In this document: piece by piece, positions 12,182 to 22,750 of the stretch
Layout: the number at the start of each line of letters is the position of its first letter
Position numbering within the stretch: position 1 is the first letter of the stretch
Source of the DNA: Fistulifera solaris
Lineage: Eukaryota > Bacillariophyta > Bacillariophyceae > Naviculales > Stauroneidaceae
Reading direction: 5' to 3'
Assembly: GCA_030295235.1 (NCBI GenBank)
Contig: AP026144.1
Span: 186,001 to 250,000, forward strand
DNA: 64,000 nucleotides
Position numbers and translations under genes: made by a program
Notes under the pieces: generated by a model
Seen by the model: the letters and a program-made list of their open reading frames with translations, nothing else
Database searches by the model: none
What the model was told of the DNA's origin: nothing

Positions 12182-12547
12182 TTATTTCATGTCTTCTTCA
12201 TGATCGCGGATGAATTTGATATATCTGCTTAGATCATTTAATTGCTTGACAGATCGTGCATGCTCCTTCCTGGAGTTGATTCGACGCTTTTGTTCGGTGG
12301 GTTTGATGTGCTCCTCTTGCGCCACGTGGCGTTTGTGAAGAGAGACTTTTTGGTACGTTTCGGGCTCTCGAAATTGATGAATCAGAGTATCCCAATCTTC
12401 GTATTTGAATTCCTTCTTTTCCTTATCGTATCTTTTGCCCAAAACCATTTGCCAATTGTGACGCACTGTAGCGATAGGTGACATTACTGTCCGCGACGAT
12501 GTTGCCCTTTCGCTGACCTTGGCAGCATTTATCAATACAGCTCTCAT
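12182..12547 (-). CDS. Small basic protein, possibly mitochondrial bS21-like
   Basis: An intact 121-aa frame from ATG 12547. The first ~25 residues (MRAVLINAAKVSERATSSRT) are poor in acids and rich in Arg, Ser and Ala, as in mitochondrial presequences. The rest is very basic, with RHNWQMVLGKRYDKEKKEF, then WDTLIHQFREPETYQKV and a Lys/Arg-rich stretch with HIKPTEQKRRINSRK. The order F-R ... R-H ... K-P-T-E-x-K-R-R resembles ribosomal protein bS21 (SSU mitoribosome), but identity is weak and the call is tentative. It lies convergent with the kinase gene, 158 bp away. Confidence 0.5.
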   Translation of the reverse strand: MRAVLINAAKVSERATSSRTVMSPIATVRHNWQMVLGKRYDKEKKEFKYEDWDTLIHQFREPETYQKVSLHKRHVAQEEHIKPTEQKRRINSRKEHARSVKQLNDLSRYIKFIRDHEEDMK

Positions 12548-13956
12548 GGTGAAATATCTTTTTTTTGAACAGAAAGTATGTCAATAGTTGTTAACAAATG
12601 GGTTTTGGTGGCAGGTAACGAGCGCTCTGTTATTCTTGTTTTCCTTGCATGTAGAGATGATGATGGTGAACGTGAAAACGGCCTGATAGTCACCGCACAC
12701 CGTACAGACTAGATGGAGACCCGGATGTTGTGTTACTTCGACCTTCGACCTACACAATCAGCAGGTCAGCAGAACAAGTACTTGGAAATGGGCTTTTGTT
12801 GAGCACTGCAACAATCACTAATATAGTTTCGTTGCTTTAATTGTTAGCAGCAATCGACATCAACTCGAGCGAAAACGTCGAATGACTAAAGGCAAGATGC
12901 AACGCTGCTTTAATGTCTACGTAAATATTGCGTGGGCGCCGTAGGGAAATTTCTGGTACCAGTACATTACATGGATGTTACTACTGGATGTTGTTGGAAA
13001 AGGTCTTGCCAGAATCGGACTCCCCGGGCTAGTAGTATCTGGTGTAACCGATACGTGGTATGAGTTGCATTATTTCGCCGTGGTGGACATCGCGTCGCAA
13101 CGTGCCTGTCTCGCGAGTGGTCTCCTCTCAGCTCCCAGTGCTGGTGATTGATATTTTGCACCATGGTGGTGCTGTTTCGATTCGCAACTCGGAAACCATT
13201 ACCATCGACAGCTGTCCTTCTATTCGCTTGGATGTGCCAGCGTCGTTTTGTCCGTCTGATAAATATCGAACAAGAGTGCACCACTTGCGACACTTCCTCC
13301 TACGATCCTTTCGATCTAGCTTGTTGTGGCCATTCTCGAATTCCCAACGGTTTCACCTCAGATTGAGAGGGCGTTGTGAAGCGAATCAAATCAACGTTCT
13401 CACTTGTGACCATGAAGAAAGGAAGATGCGGGCGAAATTGATTTGTTCATTGGAAACGGAGCAAATGAGGAAGCTGTCAAAACGGTCGTCGTTTTGTGAG
13501 ACAGAACGCGCATAACACGATATCTGCGTTTGTGGAGAGCATACAAAGTGGTAACTTACAAAATAATTGCGTTGATTAGTATTCTGGCTGTTTGCATATT
13601 TGTACGGACACAGCGTCCCTTGCGATCGTTTTGTTGTTGTGATGGTCGATTTGTCGTCCGCGGATAGGGGGGAAATAATTGCGTCTAGTAGAAAATCTAC
13701 GGAGAGCTACCAGGTATAGGCAAAAATTAATTGTGACCATGGAGTAGTGAGCCTACAGAAAAATTCGGCTATAATTAGTACTACGGTAATAAGGTTAGGA
13801 TTATTGATGAACCTTTTGTTCGCAGAAACTTATTTCTGTATTACTCCGGAGTACTACGTATTATTTTGCGGCTTTATTTTGGTGATACATCAATACATCG
13901 AAGCGTTAGATGGGAATGAATCATGATCATCATTGAATAACATTACTTCACATGCA
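12548..13956. other. Long intergenic region, no supported gene
   Basis: About 1.4 kb between the small basic protein gene (minus) and the DHHC gene (plus). An open frame of 151 codons at 13060-13515 and others overlapping it have no domain, no consistent hydrophobic pattern and no credible start context. A near-palindrome TACTCCGGAGTA lies at about 13845. The two promoters probably sit at the ends. Confidence 0.45.
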
Positions 13957-15010
13957 ATGATAACCGTTGCTGAAGAAGCACGATCTAACGAGAGTTTTCA
14001 AATCGAACGAGATGAACCATCCTTCGGTGACACGAGCCGATGGGTGCAGCTACGGTATCTCGGGCTCTCAATGGTCGTATTGGCTTTGACGATCACGTGC
14101 CCTGGGGACACTGTGCTCATAGATCAGCCCTATCGGCTATGGATACTACTAATATTTTATATTGGGACACTGGTGAGCTTTCGATTGTTACATGGGAGTG
14201 ATCCTGGTTATTTATCAGCTGAGCTCATGGTGGGGCTTGACGACCATGACGACGAAGTTATTTCCTTAATAGAGATGGAAAGACTGCAGGAGTTTGATCG
14301 GGTACATCAACAAGACTCAAACGAAAATATTTTAAGGCGAGCAAGTCACAATAACGATGACAACGACGACGATGATGATTCGTATTACAAGGGAACCAGG
14401 CGGAAAGTATGTCCAATGTGTCATTTTGCTCCGCCTTTGCGAGCCCACCATTGCAAAAAATGCAACCGCTGCGTCGCGACATTCGATCATCACTGCGAGT
14501 TTGTCGGTACTTGCATCGGTGAGAGGAATCATTGTCGCTTTTGGTGGTTTTTAATGTTGCAGACAACTACGTTTCATCTCTGCTGCAATATTGTCGGTTC
14601 GTCACGCTGGGGAGTTTCGTCGCTCTTATGGAGTACCCCGCAAGGCAGTAACATGGATATTGCTCGAGTTGTAGCGGCAAAATTCTATATCTATCCTTTA
14701 TTTCTGGTTTCGCTTATTCTCCTGGCCATTCACAGTCTTTTTTGGCTTGACCAATTCGACAACCTTCGAGTGTACCAAATCGGAACGCTTGGAATATCTC
14801 AAAGGTGCGAATCAGTCGCTGATGGACCTTCCATTTAGCGGTAGATCGGTAGGCACGAATTTGCAAACCTTCTGCTGTCTGCGGGATGATGGTGTTACAC
14901 GGAAAGATAATTGGAAACCGATTCTCTGGAAGCCACCCGGGAAGATTGTACGTGATAGTGCAGACTGGTGGAATCATCCGCTGCAAAACAAGTATTGGAG
15001 TTGTTGTTAG
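13957..15010 (+). CDS. DHHC-type protein S-acyltransferase
   Basis: A palmitoyltransferase of ~350 aa. From ATG 13957 there are two membrane segments ([14 protein letters not shown] and [15 protein letters not shown]), an acidic loop with poly-Asp, then the Cys-rich zinc-binding core [21 protein letters not shown] and the catalytic DHHC in [17 protein letters not shown], then two more membrane segments. The enzyme auto-acylates on the DHHC Cys and passes palmitate to cytosolic Cys residues at Golgi or plasma membranes. An extra T in the T6 run 14738-14743 shifts the frame. After it the family's TTxE motif reads on as [18 protein letters not shown] and the protein ends at 15010. The intact catalytic core and intact tail make a sequencing error likelier than a pseudogene. 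Confidence 0.9.
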
Positions 15011-15147
15011 GAGGCTAGGATGTCCTTTTGCGCTTGTTATTGGCTTCGCTGAATTTCATGCCTTTACATCAGGTCTCTTTCAAACGGCTCCTCTCAAAAT
15101 TGGTTCCACTGATAGATCAACAAATGCGACTAGCCGCCTGTTGAATG

Positions 15148-16844
15148 TCATAGCTTGCTCCGAATAGGAACCGGTTGTGCCGAGAATCTGGTGCGGTCGT
15201 CGCTGGAGGAAAAATACGAGTCGACTTGACAATTGTATGGTCGGCGCCGAGAAAAGGCGTCGAATGCCGCGCCTATGAAATCAGTAGTTGCTTCATCCGC
15301 CCAACTCGAACTTTGACCAGGAATTGCTTGTTGCCATCCAAGATGGCCTCCGCACTTTGTTTCCATGACTAGAACATTGGGATTGGAAATACTGTAAACT
15401 AATTTTGATTTGAAAGTATTGTAGATCAAAAGTCATCTTCCGCGACCAGCTGTAGAAATGGAACCGATATAAAGCGCGCCAAACGGAACGAGCTCGCGTC
15501 GTTCCTTAATGATTTTGCATCTTTCGTCAATTCAAGTGAGCAGATAAAATTATCGTGAAATAACATGAACAATACGAAAATCATACCTTTATACCCCACG
15601 CGAAAAGCAAATGGGTGCACTGGTTCATTTCGCGCCATTACGGGAGCCACTGCATAGAAAAATGTTGAGTAGGTGGATGCAGCCGTGTTTACTTTCTGAA
15701 GAAGCAAATACTTACTAGCTTCGTCGAATTCGAGTAAAGTCAGAGCTCTTATTGCACGACGAACACAACTTTTGAAATAGGGCTCGTTGTTTTTACTTAG
15801 AGACGCCCAGTTTTCAAGCAGTACTTTCTTTTGTCCAAGCGCTAAAACGGGCGACATGATAAGGTCCGTATTCGCTGCTTGCATCCACATTGGGTTCCCC
15901 AGCGCTGCTCCGCCAGCCACACAACTCGGCAGCGTTCCGCAGAGACCTTCCTCTCCTAGATATTTGCACACAATGTTGGCGCTCAAGGAATTTCCTACCA
16001 AAAACATAGGCGTGTGTGGTGCTAGCCGAGCCGATAATCGTTGTACCACACAACGAAGATCAGCTGTATAGGCGCCGCTATAAGTGCGAGGAGTTCTGAG
16101 AGCGACGCCTCCACACCCACGCATGTTGACACCCGCAGCGATCCAGTCTCGTTTGCAACAGGCTCGTTTCATGGAGCGAACATATCCATAGTTGGAGTGA
16201 TTGTTCATGCCGTGCATTACCAACACAATCGGTTGCGAAATGGGTCCGTGCCGAATAGTTTCAATCAAACAGTCTCTATCACCGCAATCAGCAGTATCTT
16301 TCACCGGTAATTCCCAGTCAATTGCCACAGTTGCGCCATCTATAGTCATTTGCACAATTTCTCGAAATTCGACATATTCGGTAGTCGGACCACGAAATAA
16401 ATATGAGGCTGTACTGGCTACTGCTGCTCGTGTCCCTATGAATAGTTTAGGTCGAAAGGGTTTGTGTAAAAGCGAGTCGTGTGATGTCGCCAGTTGATGG
16501 TAAATGTCTTTCAAAGGTCCATCGGCAATTTGGCCGTAGACTCGGGGGGCGCGAGAAAGTTGTGTCTGCAGATGGACTTCATAACCCAGCAGGATCGCTC
16601 CCAAACTGGATAGAAGCGCAGTCCATCCATTCCTTGTTTGCGGTAAATTTTCTTGCAACAGGGAAGTCGTACGATGCACAATAGCTTCAAGCTTATGTGA
16701 AGAGCACGTTGTCGTCGTCGTCGGCTGAATCATCGTCTCCTCCTCATGCTCCTCGTCATCGCTGCTACTTTCATTTGTGGTGCCTTTTTCTCCACTGCGA
16801 GACTTCTTAACTTTCTTCCAGGAGCATTCGTGCGAAACATCCAT
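15148..16844 (-). CDS. Alpha/beta hydrolase, ABHD1/2/3 (YheT-like) family
   Basis: A probable lipid esterase, ~543 aa, read from ATG 16844. Exon 1 is 16844-15587, the intron 15586-15521 (66 nt, GTATGA...GAAAG), exon 2 15520-15148. A disordered acidic N-terminus and one hydrophobic segment (GWTALLSSLGAILLGY) precede the hydrolase. Landmarks: VLVMHGMNNHSNYGYVRS (oxyanion region), VNMRGCGG, nucleophile Ser in MFLVGNSLSAN (G-x-S-x-S form), VPFLQLVAEDDF (acid) and TKCGGHLGW (catalytic His). One base is missing in the A4 stretch 15428-15431 (plus strand), which puts a stop right after AEDDF; in the next frame the expected NPNVLVMETKCGGHLGW follows. Splicing out the intron restores GYKDAKSLR. The substrate is unknown; relatives act on glycerolipids. 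Confidence 0.85.
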
Positions 16845-17255
16845 GATCTATACAAATATGCAAACCCAGAATATAGGCGAAGACAACAATTGACAGCGCA
16901 TTTTTTCGAATAATGTTACCGATACAGGGAAACCCGGATGTGGAGTTGCAGATCGAAATAATAACAATCTCGATCACGCCATTATTTTTTCATGCGTATT
17001 GTGAACCAATTCCATCGCCGCTTTTTCCTACATGAAAATTGCGTGCCATGAAACGCCAACTGACTTAAAAATGACATCCCGACGTCAAAAGAACGAAAGA
17101 TGCGATGCTTTGAATGTCTACGGCGATATCACGTAGCTCAAGGAGTGAAATTTTTGTTGACCTAACTAACATGGCATCATCAGTATCCCCAACATGTAGC
17201 AATGGTACCAAGGAACGGAACTTGTACATTTTGAAAGATTACAAGTGGACTACCT
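16845..17255. other. Intergenic, upstream of the hydrolase gene
   Basis: About 410 bp between the start of the hydrolase gene and the end of the pseudouridine synthase gene, both minus strand. No coding signal. It should hold the hydrolase promoter and the downstream end of the neighbour. Confidence 0.45.
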
Positions 17256-18914
17256 CTATAACCAATTTATTTTGGTCGTGTGCGGCAAAGTCGCCGCCCA
17301 CCCGGGCAGATCCACTGATAAATCCAAGTCTTGCAACACCATAGGCTCATCGTAACTACTTTTCCTTTCCAAAATGGACAGTTTGTATTTCCAAGCATGC
17401 AACTGAATGCTGTGTCCCCCTTGCAGTAATTGTGCTGGTGTGAATGCACTTTTCATATCCCGACAAGCTGCACAGACCGACTTTGCCGCCTCGGCTTCCT
17501 TGACACCGATGGCATCATCTGCACTCTGTTCGACACGGAACTCATGTGCGCGCGACATGGCAGAGAGCACACGATCTACCGGGATGGGGAGAAAATGGTT
17601 TGCTACTTCCGTACTGCAAATCGCCGACAATGGCATGTCCTAGGGCATGCAAATGAACGCGCAATTGATGATTGCGTCCAGTGAGGGGACTACAGAGCAC
17701 CAGTGATGTGTCGTCACTTTCGTTGTAGTGCAGTAACTGAAAACGACTGACAGCCGGTTTCCCGTGAACGGCATCTATGATCCGAATACCGTTGGCAGGG
17801 TCGCTCGTATGAATGGGTGCCGAACATTCTAGAATGATGCTATCTTCAATATTCTCGACACTATTCGTTGGTCGCGCCACCAATTGGCACTGTATTACGC
17901 CTAAGCGTCGGCGCTGTTCTTCATGGTGTAAAAGCTGCTTTCCATCGAAACGGCCGTGTACCATGGCTATATACAACTTTCGCATTTGCTGTTGGTTCAC
18001 CTCGGAATGAAACCATCTCGCATGCGTTGGGTCTGGTGTACATAGCAATAATCCAGATGTAACCCGATCAATACGATGAAGTGGATGTATCAATACAGTC
18101 CTGTCGCTTGCAATCTGCCCTTGTAGTAACTGAACTAGAGCATTTTGGTTGTAAGGACCAGCAGGATGAACGGGTACAGTCGTTGGTTTGTTACAGACCC
18201 ATAACGTCGGGTCATTCAACCGGTAGTGCGAAACAACCGCTTCGGAGAGCGTCACTTTCTGTAGTGGAATGTCGCCTTCCGGTAATACAATAGGCGCTTC
18301 ATGCACATGAGAAATTCGTGACAATGAAGAATCGCTGGAGTGCAACAGACGATGCTCATTGACGATAGGTTCCGTCTCGTTGATCCGCAACAAGCCTAGC
18401 TTGATACACTCAGAAAGATATGGTGGGTTCCATTCTCGTTGTAATACCTGTAATGCAGATTGGCCTCGCCACGCCGGTTTGATGCGACACGACAAAGTGC
18501 GAATGACAGGTGGCGGAACACGCAAGTCACCTCGTCGATACGTGGTAGGTGGCCGTATCGTCTCACAAACATTTTTTCGGCAGATCGACACGTTTTTGCT
18601 CGTTTCATCGTATTGTTTTCCGATGTCGCTTTTAGTGTAGTGGGAGTCGACGACTCGTTTTCTCCAACCTTCCGCTTCTGCTCCAATCGCTGTTTCCGCT
18701 TCAAACTGTAAAATCCCCAACACTTTCCGGAACAATCGGTATCCCCACAATTTCGACAAACACTTGCCACGTCGTCTGGCGCAGCACCACGATATTTCTG
18801 CACACGATGTTGAATCTTTTGCATTTGCTTCCAAATGGTTTTCCTCTTTTGTTTGAATCTCTTTCCCACTTGCATAGTTTCGTACAAGGCTTGCAATTGA
18901 TGATATTGTTCCAT
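17256..18914 (-). CDS. RluA-family pseudouridine synthase (PUS9/RIB2-like)
   Basis: Converts uridine to pseudouridine in RNA, probably tRNA. From ATG 18914 there is a Lys/Arg-rich helical region, then a CRNCGDTDCSGKCWGF Cys cluster that may bind zinc, an S4-like part near GQSALQVLQREW, and the catalytic domain with KPTTVPVHPAGPYNQNALVQLL and HPLHRIDRVTSGLLLC (catalytic Asp). SPLTGRNHQLRVHLHALGH follows, then a Cys-x-x-Cys and IQLHAWKY tail, as in eukaryotic PUS9-type enzymes. Breaks: one base missing in the T6 run 18572-18577, one extra near 17586-17595. The upstream TrhO frame ends only 10 bp away; dropping one base of the A5 run 18929-18933 joins both into one ~916-aa protein with LTRFSEAQLMEQYHQ across the join. 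I list them separately because the join is inferred. Confidence 0.85.
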
Positions 18915-18924
18915 CAATTGTGCT

Positions 18925-20015
18925 TCAGAAAAAGCGCGTCAAGTTGGAAAAGTAGCAATTTTGGAGATGCGCATGTGCATGGCAATGATACTCGGAATGC
19001 GCAATACGACATGAATCACAAATCAAGACGGGTTCTCGACACACGGTGCAGACGCAATCCATGGATTGGTCGTACGGAGCTTGACACAAACGGCATTGAC
19101 CCACTACTTCGTCATTGCCATCAAAGTGTTTCCGACCGTCGAAAACGAAGTTCTTGCCTTTCCATAGTGATGGAGCATCGGTTTCTTTCTCATCGCCTTT
19201 GGGAATCACAAAGGCTTCCAAGTATTTGTGAATTCCACCTTGCAAATGTTTGACATTTTGTACGGTCGGTACCGTCTGTCGGATAAACGCCGATGCCTTT
19301 TCACACCGCACACCACCGGTACAATACATGCGTACTTGTTTTCCTTCTAACTGGTGGGCATTCTTATGAACCCAGGGAATGAATTGTTGAAACGTGGTGG
19401 TTTGGGGATTAATGGCATGAACGAAATGACCGAGTTGATATTCCTTCTCGTTGCGACAATCAATCCAAACCGTATTATTGTGATCGGCTTGTAACAACTC
19501 CTGATGCCATTCTGTGGGTGAAATGTAACCTTTTCCCGTTTGCGAGAGAGAAATATTGCAAAAAACACCACCGGTATTGATTAGTTCTTTTGTTTTCCGT
19601 ATGAACAAATCGGGAAAAGAGAAGGTCGTCGTGCTGTACCTTCATCATTTTTTGCAGTCAAGTCCTGTATATTGACGTCAATGTCATCTTCTTTGACTTC
19701 AGAATGTTTAAAGTCTTCATATTTCATGCGCAACTCCGGACAGGGTGTATTTTTCCAATATTCTTGTACGGCTGTCAATCGCTTGTCATTTTCTTCACTG
19801 CATTTCGCCGCATCATCGCGCACGAGCGCCCGAATAAGTGCTTCTAACGATTCTTTTTGATGCGACGCCAAAGTACCGTTGATTCCCTCCGGTGCGACCA
19901 AAATCCGTCCTCGCAAATGCAAATGCGAACACAGTTGATGCAAGGCCTCTTGTAAGGCGTCGACCTGCTCATCAACAGGGTAATATTGATAGAACAGAAT
20001 GACGTATTGGGGCAT
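18925..20015 (-). CDS. trhO: TrhO (YceA)-type rhodanese-domain tRNA uridine hydroxylase
   Basis: In bacteria TrhO hydroxylates U34 of some tRNAs. Here an N-terminal acylphosphatase-like part (MPQYVILFYQYYPVD, then GRILVAPEGINGTLASH) precedes the rhodanese domain with IDCRNEKEYQLGHF and the active-site loop MYCTGGVRCEKASAF, whose Cys is intact. A Cys-rich C-terminal zinc-binding region (CRLCQAPYDQSMDCVCTVC, CDSCRIAHSEYHC) follows, as in the family. About 363 aa before the stop at 18925. One base is missing near 19614-19617 (an A4 stretch on the plus strand): the text breaks after PSLFP and resumes in the next frame as DLFIRKTKELINTGG. It probably continues into the pseudouridine synthase. The compartment is not clear; no leader peptide is visible. 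Confidence 0.87.
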
Positions 20016-20246
20016 CTTTTGCTGTGTTGTGTGAGTGTTTAAATAATGTTGCTTCTTTGTGCAATGGTATTACCTGGTAGTCTTCAATTTAAAGTGACAT
20101 TCATGGCATCGATTTGAAACCGTTTGTCGTTATTGCAGTGAAATAGGCTTTGGCTTTGGCTTTGGCGGCGTTTGCACTACACGCCTTAATATTTGTATGT
20201 CGAAGAGCCTTGCGAAACGTTGTCTGCGTATTTACTATAGATAATA

Positions 20247-20290
20247 GTGTTGACCGTTTTTCGCCACGACTGCACTTCAGTCATGAATAC
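20247..20290 (+). repeat. Shared hairpin motif, copy 1
   Basis: Reads GTGTTGACCGTTTTTCGCC followed by ACGACTGCACTTCAGTCATG and AATA. The 3' half contains the inverted repeat GACTG-N5-CAGTC. Nearly identical to the complement of 46133-46178, and similar to 31822-31864. It lies between divergent genes. Confidence 0.7.
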
Positions 20291-20293
20291 ATA

Positions 20294-20645
20294 TCTGGTT
20301 CGGTCCAGAAATTCTGGACCAGATAAATTTCATTCCTTCAGAAAATCTGAGCCGCTCCAGAAATTTCTTGACCAGCTCGAATTTCATTCGTACAGAAAAT
20401 CTGGTTCGTTCCAAAAATTCTTGACCAGTTGTATTTCATTCTTACAGAAAATCTGGGATGGTTTAGAAATTCTGGAACAGTTGTATTTCATTCATACAGA
20501 AATTCTGGATTAGCTAGATTTCAATTATACAGGAAATTTGGGCCGCAGGAATGAAATACAAATGGTCCAGAATATTTGAAATTATTGAGCGGTTTTTTTA
20601 CTAATATAATATTCTGGACCAAGTGTATTTCATTCAAACAAAAAA
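20294..20645. repeat. ~52-bp degenerate tandem repeat array
   Basis: The word CAGAAAATCTG (or CAGAAATTCTG) recurs at 20339, 20393, 20445 and 20497, spaced 54, 52 and 52 bp, with GTATTTCATTC between. CCAGAAATTCTGG-type inverted words give each unit dyad symmetry. Copies decay towards 20645. Units differ from each other and have no spacer/repeat pattern of the CRISPR kind. Confidence 0.7.
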
Positions 20646-20651
20646 TTATTT

Positions 20652-20727
20652 GCATTTTCTGGAGACGTGACCACACGTGTACGTAAAAAACAGCTCTCTC
20701 CCGAGTTTTCTGGACCCGTGATAACAC
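20652..20727. repeat. Two copies of TTTTCTGG..CGTGA..ACAC element
   Basis: GCATTTTCTGGAGACGTGA at 20652 and GTTTTCTGGACCCGTGATAA at 20705 share the pattern of the 34-bp tandem repeat at 31710-31806. Confidence 0.55.
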
Positions 20728-21081
20728 GGCGCACCCAATTACTGAGAACTGTTATTCGGGTGAATTACTACCAGTGGTTTACTAACCACTAAGCTTATAT
20801 ATTATTCCTTATTTCCTAACGTCAGAATGTAATCTTGACATTCGACTGAATTTTCCATTTTTCATCTCATTTTTTCACATATATATTTCAGTCTGGTTAT
20901 GGTTTTTTTGTGTCGTGACTCGTGACAACAATTTTTTTTGTTTTCCTCGTCGCCGCTCTCGTGCCGCATTTCATGCTCTCGCAGCTCTCTTGTATTATAT
21001 TGGGTTCGACGGTTATAGCCTTCTTTCCTTTTCTGTTTTTGTCATTTCTTAGCTTCTTAATTGTAGCATCTTTCCATTATC

Positions 21082-21541
21082 ATGACGGCAGCAAGCAATT
21101 CTCACAGCCATTCAAGAAACGATCGAAACCTTCGCAATCCTGTAAGTTCGTTCGTTTGCAGTCATCTTTATAACGGATCATGTACTGCAATACGTCAACA
21201 AGAGCATACTCTCACCATATTCCTCATCTTACAAACGCACAGTCATCTCCTGAAGAAGGAGGAGTGGAATCATCACACCGTAACTTAACAGCAACTACTT
21301 CCGCAACAACCAATTATCATTATGCGAATAGTTCCGGAAAATTGTTACAATTCTTGCATTTAATGACGACCATGTTACGTTTACTGTTGTGGCCGGTACG
21401 GAAATTTATGACGCATTTGTTTGATTATTTACCATCCAATGATCCGTCTTTGGATGGCTTGTCACCGACCGTCACCGCCAAAGCCGCGCAACAATTTGTG
21501 CAACTCGTATCTTCCTTGACACCGGAAACACCACCACCACC

Positions 21542-21582
<41 letters not shown>

Positions 21583-22496
21583 TTTGGCAAACACTGGGAT
21601 TCACCGCACTGCAACAACAAGCAACACAAGAAGGAAAGTTGCTGTTGGTGTATTTGCATGCTCCGCTGCATCGACAAGCCAATCATGTATTGCAACAATT
21701 TGCTTCTCAAACGCATCTCTTGGGACCACCACAAACACTACCACCACCACCACAACAACAACAACAACAACTGGTACTGGCTCTAGGAGTCAGTGTTCAC
21801 ACCGCCTTGGGAACTCATTTGCAGCATTCACTCCAAGCCACGGCATTACCGGCCGTGTTTGTCTTGCAGCCGTCAACGACCGTCTCACGACCGATGCAAT
21901 TGTTGGTGCGAGTACAAGGACCGACGCTCGTACAGTACTGTCAATCCAGTCACACCATGGCACCGCTGCTCCAAATACTCCAATCGGCCGTCCAACGCCA
22001 CCAAACCGTCTTGGCGGAACAATTGGCACGACAATGGCAACGACAAGAAGAAATGACGTTGCGGCAACAACAAGACGAAGAATATCAAGCGGCCTTGCTC
22101 GCGGATCAAGAACGAGAACGACTGGCGCAAGAGGCGAAACGGAAACAGGAAGAACAGCTACAACGTGAACAAATGGCATTGCAAGAACAAGAAACGCGTT
22201 TGCAACAAGCCAAAGCACAGATTCGGCCGGAACCGGATGGTACGACACCGAGTGCGATGGTGCGTTTGGTATTGCCGTCGGGACAGAAGATTAATCGACG
22301 CTTTCATGCGGATGATACCATTGGCACAGTGCGATCCTTCTTGATGGTTTATTTTCATGAAAACGAGATTCCGATTCAAAATGTGCGTTTATCGACGAAT
22401 TTTCCGAAACAGCATTACGATGATGATGCGGTGTGTTTGCAAGAGGGTGGATTGGTCCCACAGGCTGTTTTGATGGTGCAAGATTTGGATGCGTAG
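21082..22496 (+). CDS. UAS/UBX-domain protein (FAF2/UBXD8-like), poly-Gln
   Basis: Two exons, 21082-21141 and 21243-22496, with the intron 21142-21242 starting GTAAGT and ending CACAG, give 437 aa. The order matches FAF2/UBXD8: a hydrophobic stretch (FLHLMTTMLRLLLWPV), a thioredoxin-like UAS domain (GKLLLVYLHAPLHRQANHVL), a charged coiled coil (QRQEEMTLRQQQDEEYQAALLADQ area) and a C-terminal UBX domain from VRLVLPSGQKINRRFHADDT to the end. Such proteins bring p97/Cdc48 to ER or lipid-droplet substrates for ubiquitin-dependent removal. Two CAA tracts (21541-21578 and 21752-21770) encode poly-Gln after Pro runs inside or beside the UAS domain and probably vary between strains. The UBA domain of FAF2 is not seen at the N-terminus. 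The frame is intact. Confidence 0.85.
21532..21578 (+). repeat. CAC/CAA trinucleotide microsatellite
   Basis: A run of CAC then CAA units inside the UBX gene, coding Pro then Gln. A shorter related run lies at 21740-21770. Confidence 0.8.
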
Positions 22497-22750
22497 GGAA
22501 GAAAAATTAAAAGTAAAAAATAGAATAAGGAATGAATGAATGAATGAATCAATAACTATGATTGGTTTCGTGATAATCATTATTTGGTTTCATCCGGGTC
22601 AATCGCTGGGTACCGATAATCAAACTATCATTTAAAGCATCAGCGGAAGCGAAAAGTTACATAGTGTGTGTTATTAATTACCCTCCTCTTTACTCTGGTA
22701 ACCCAAAGGGATGAACAGTCACACGCCCTACCACAACAAAGAATTTCAAT

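Larger units (their letters stand above)
20016..21081. other. Divergent intergenic region rich in repeats
   Basis: About 1.07 kb between the TrhO gene (minus) and the UBX gene (plus). It holds a triple CTTTGG near 20150, the shared hairpin motif at 20247-20290, about five ~52-bp degenerate repeats (20294-20645) and two copies of a TTTTCTGG..CGTGA..ACAC element (20652-20727) also seen at 31.7 kb. An 88-codon open frame at 20247 simply reads through the repeats and is not a gene. Confidence 0.6.

Noticed and set aside
13060-13515. 151-codon open frame (plus)
   Set aside because: No domain, erratic composition, overlapped by other open frames on both strands, and no conserved start context.
20247-20645. 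Possible CRISPR array
   Set aside because: Repeats are degenerate, there are no unique spacers between constant repeats, no cas genes, and the DNA is eukaryotic.
21584-22168. 194-codon Thr/Arg-rich frame inside the UBX gene
   Set aside because: It is the shifted reading of the CAA-repeat region; the UBX frame has domains and spliced N-terminus.
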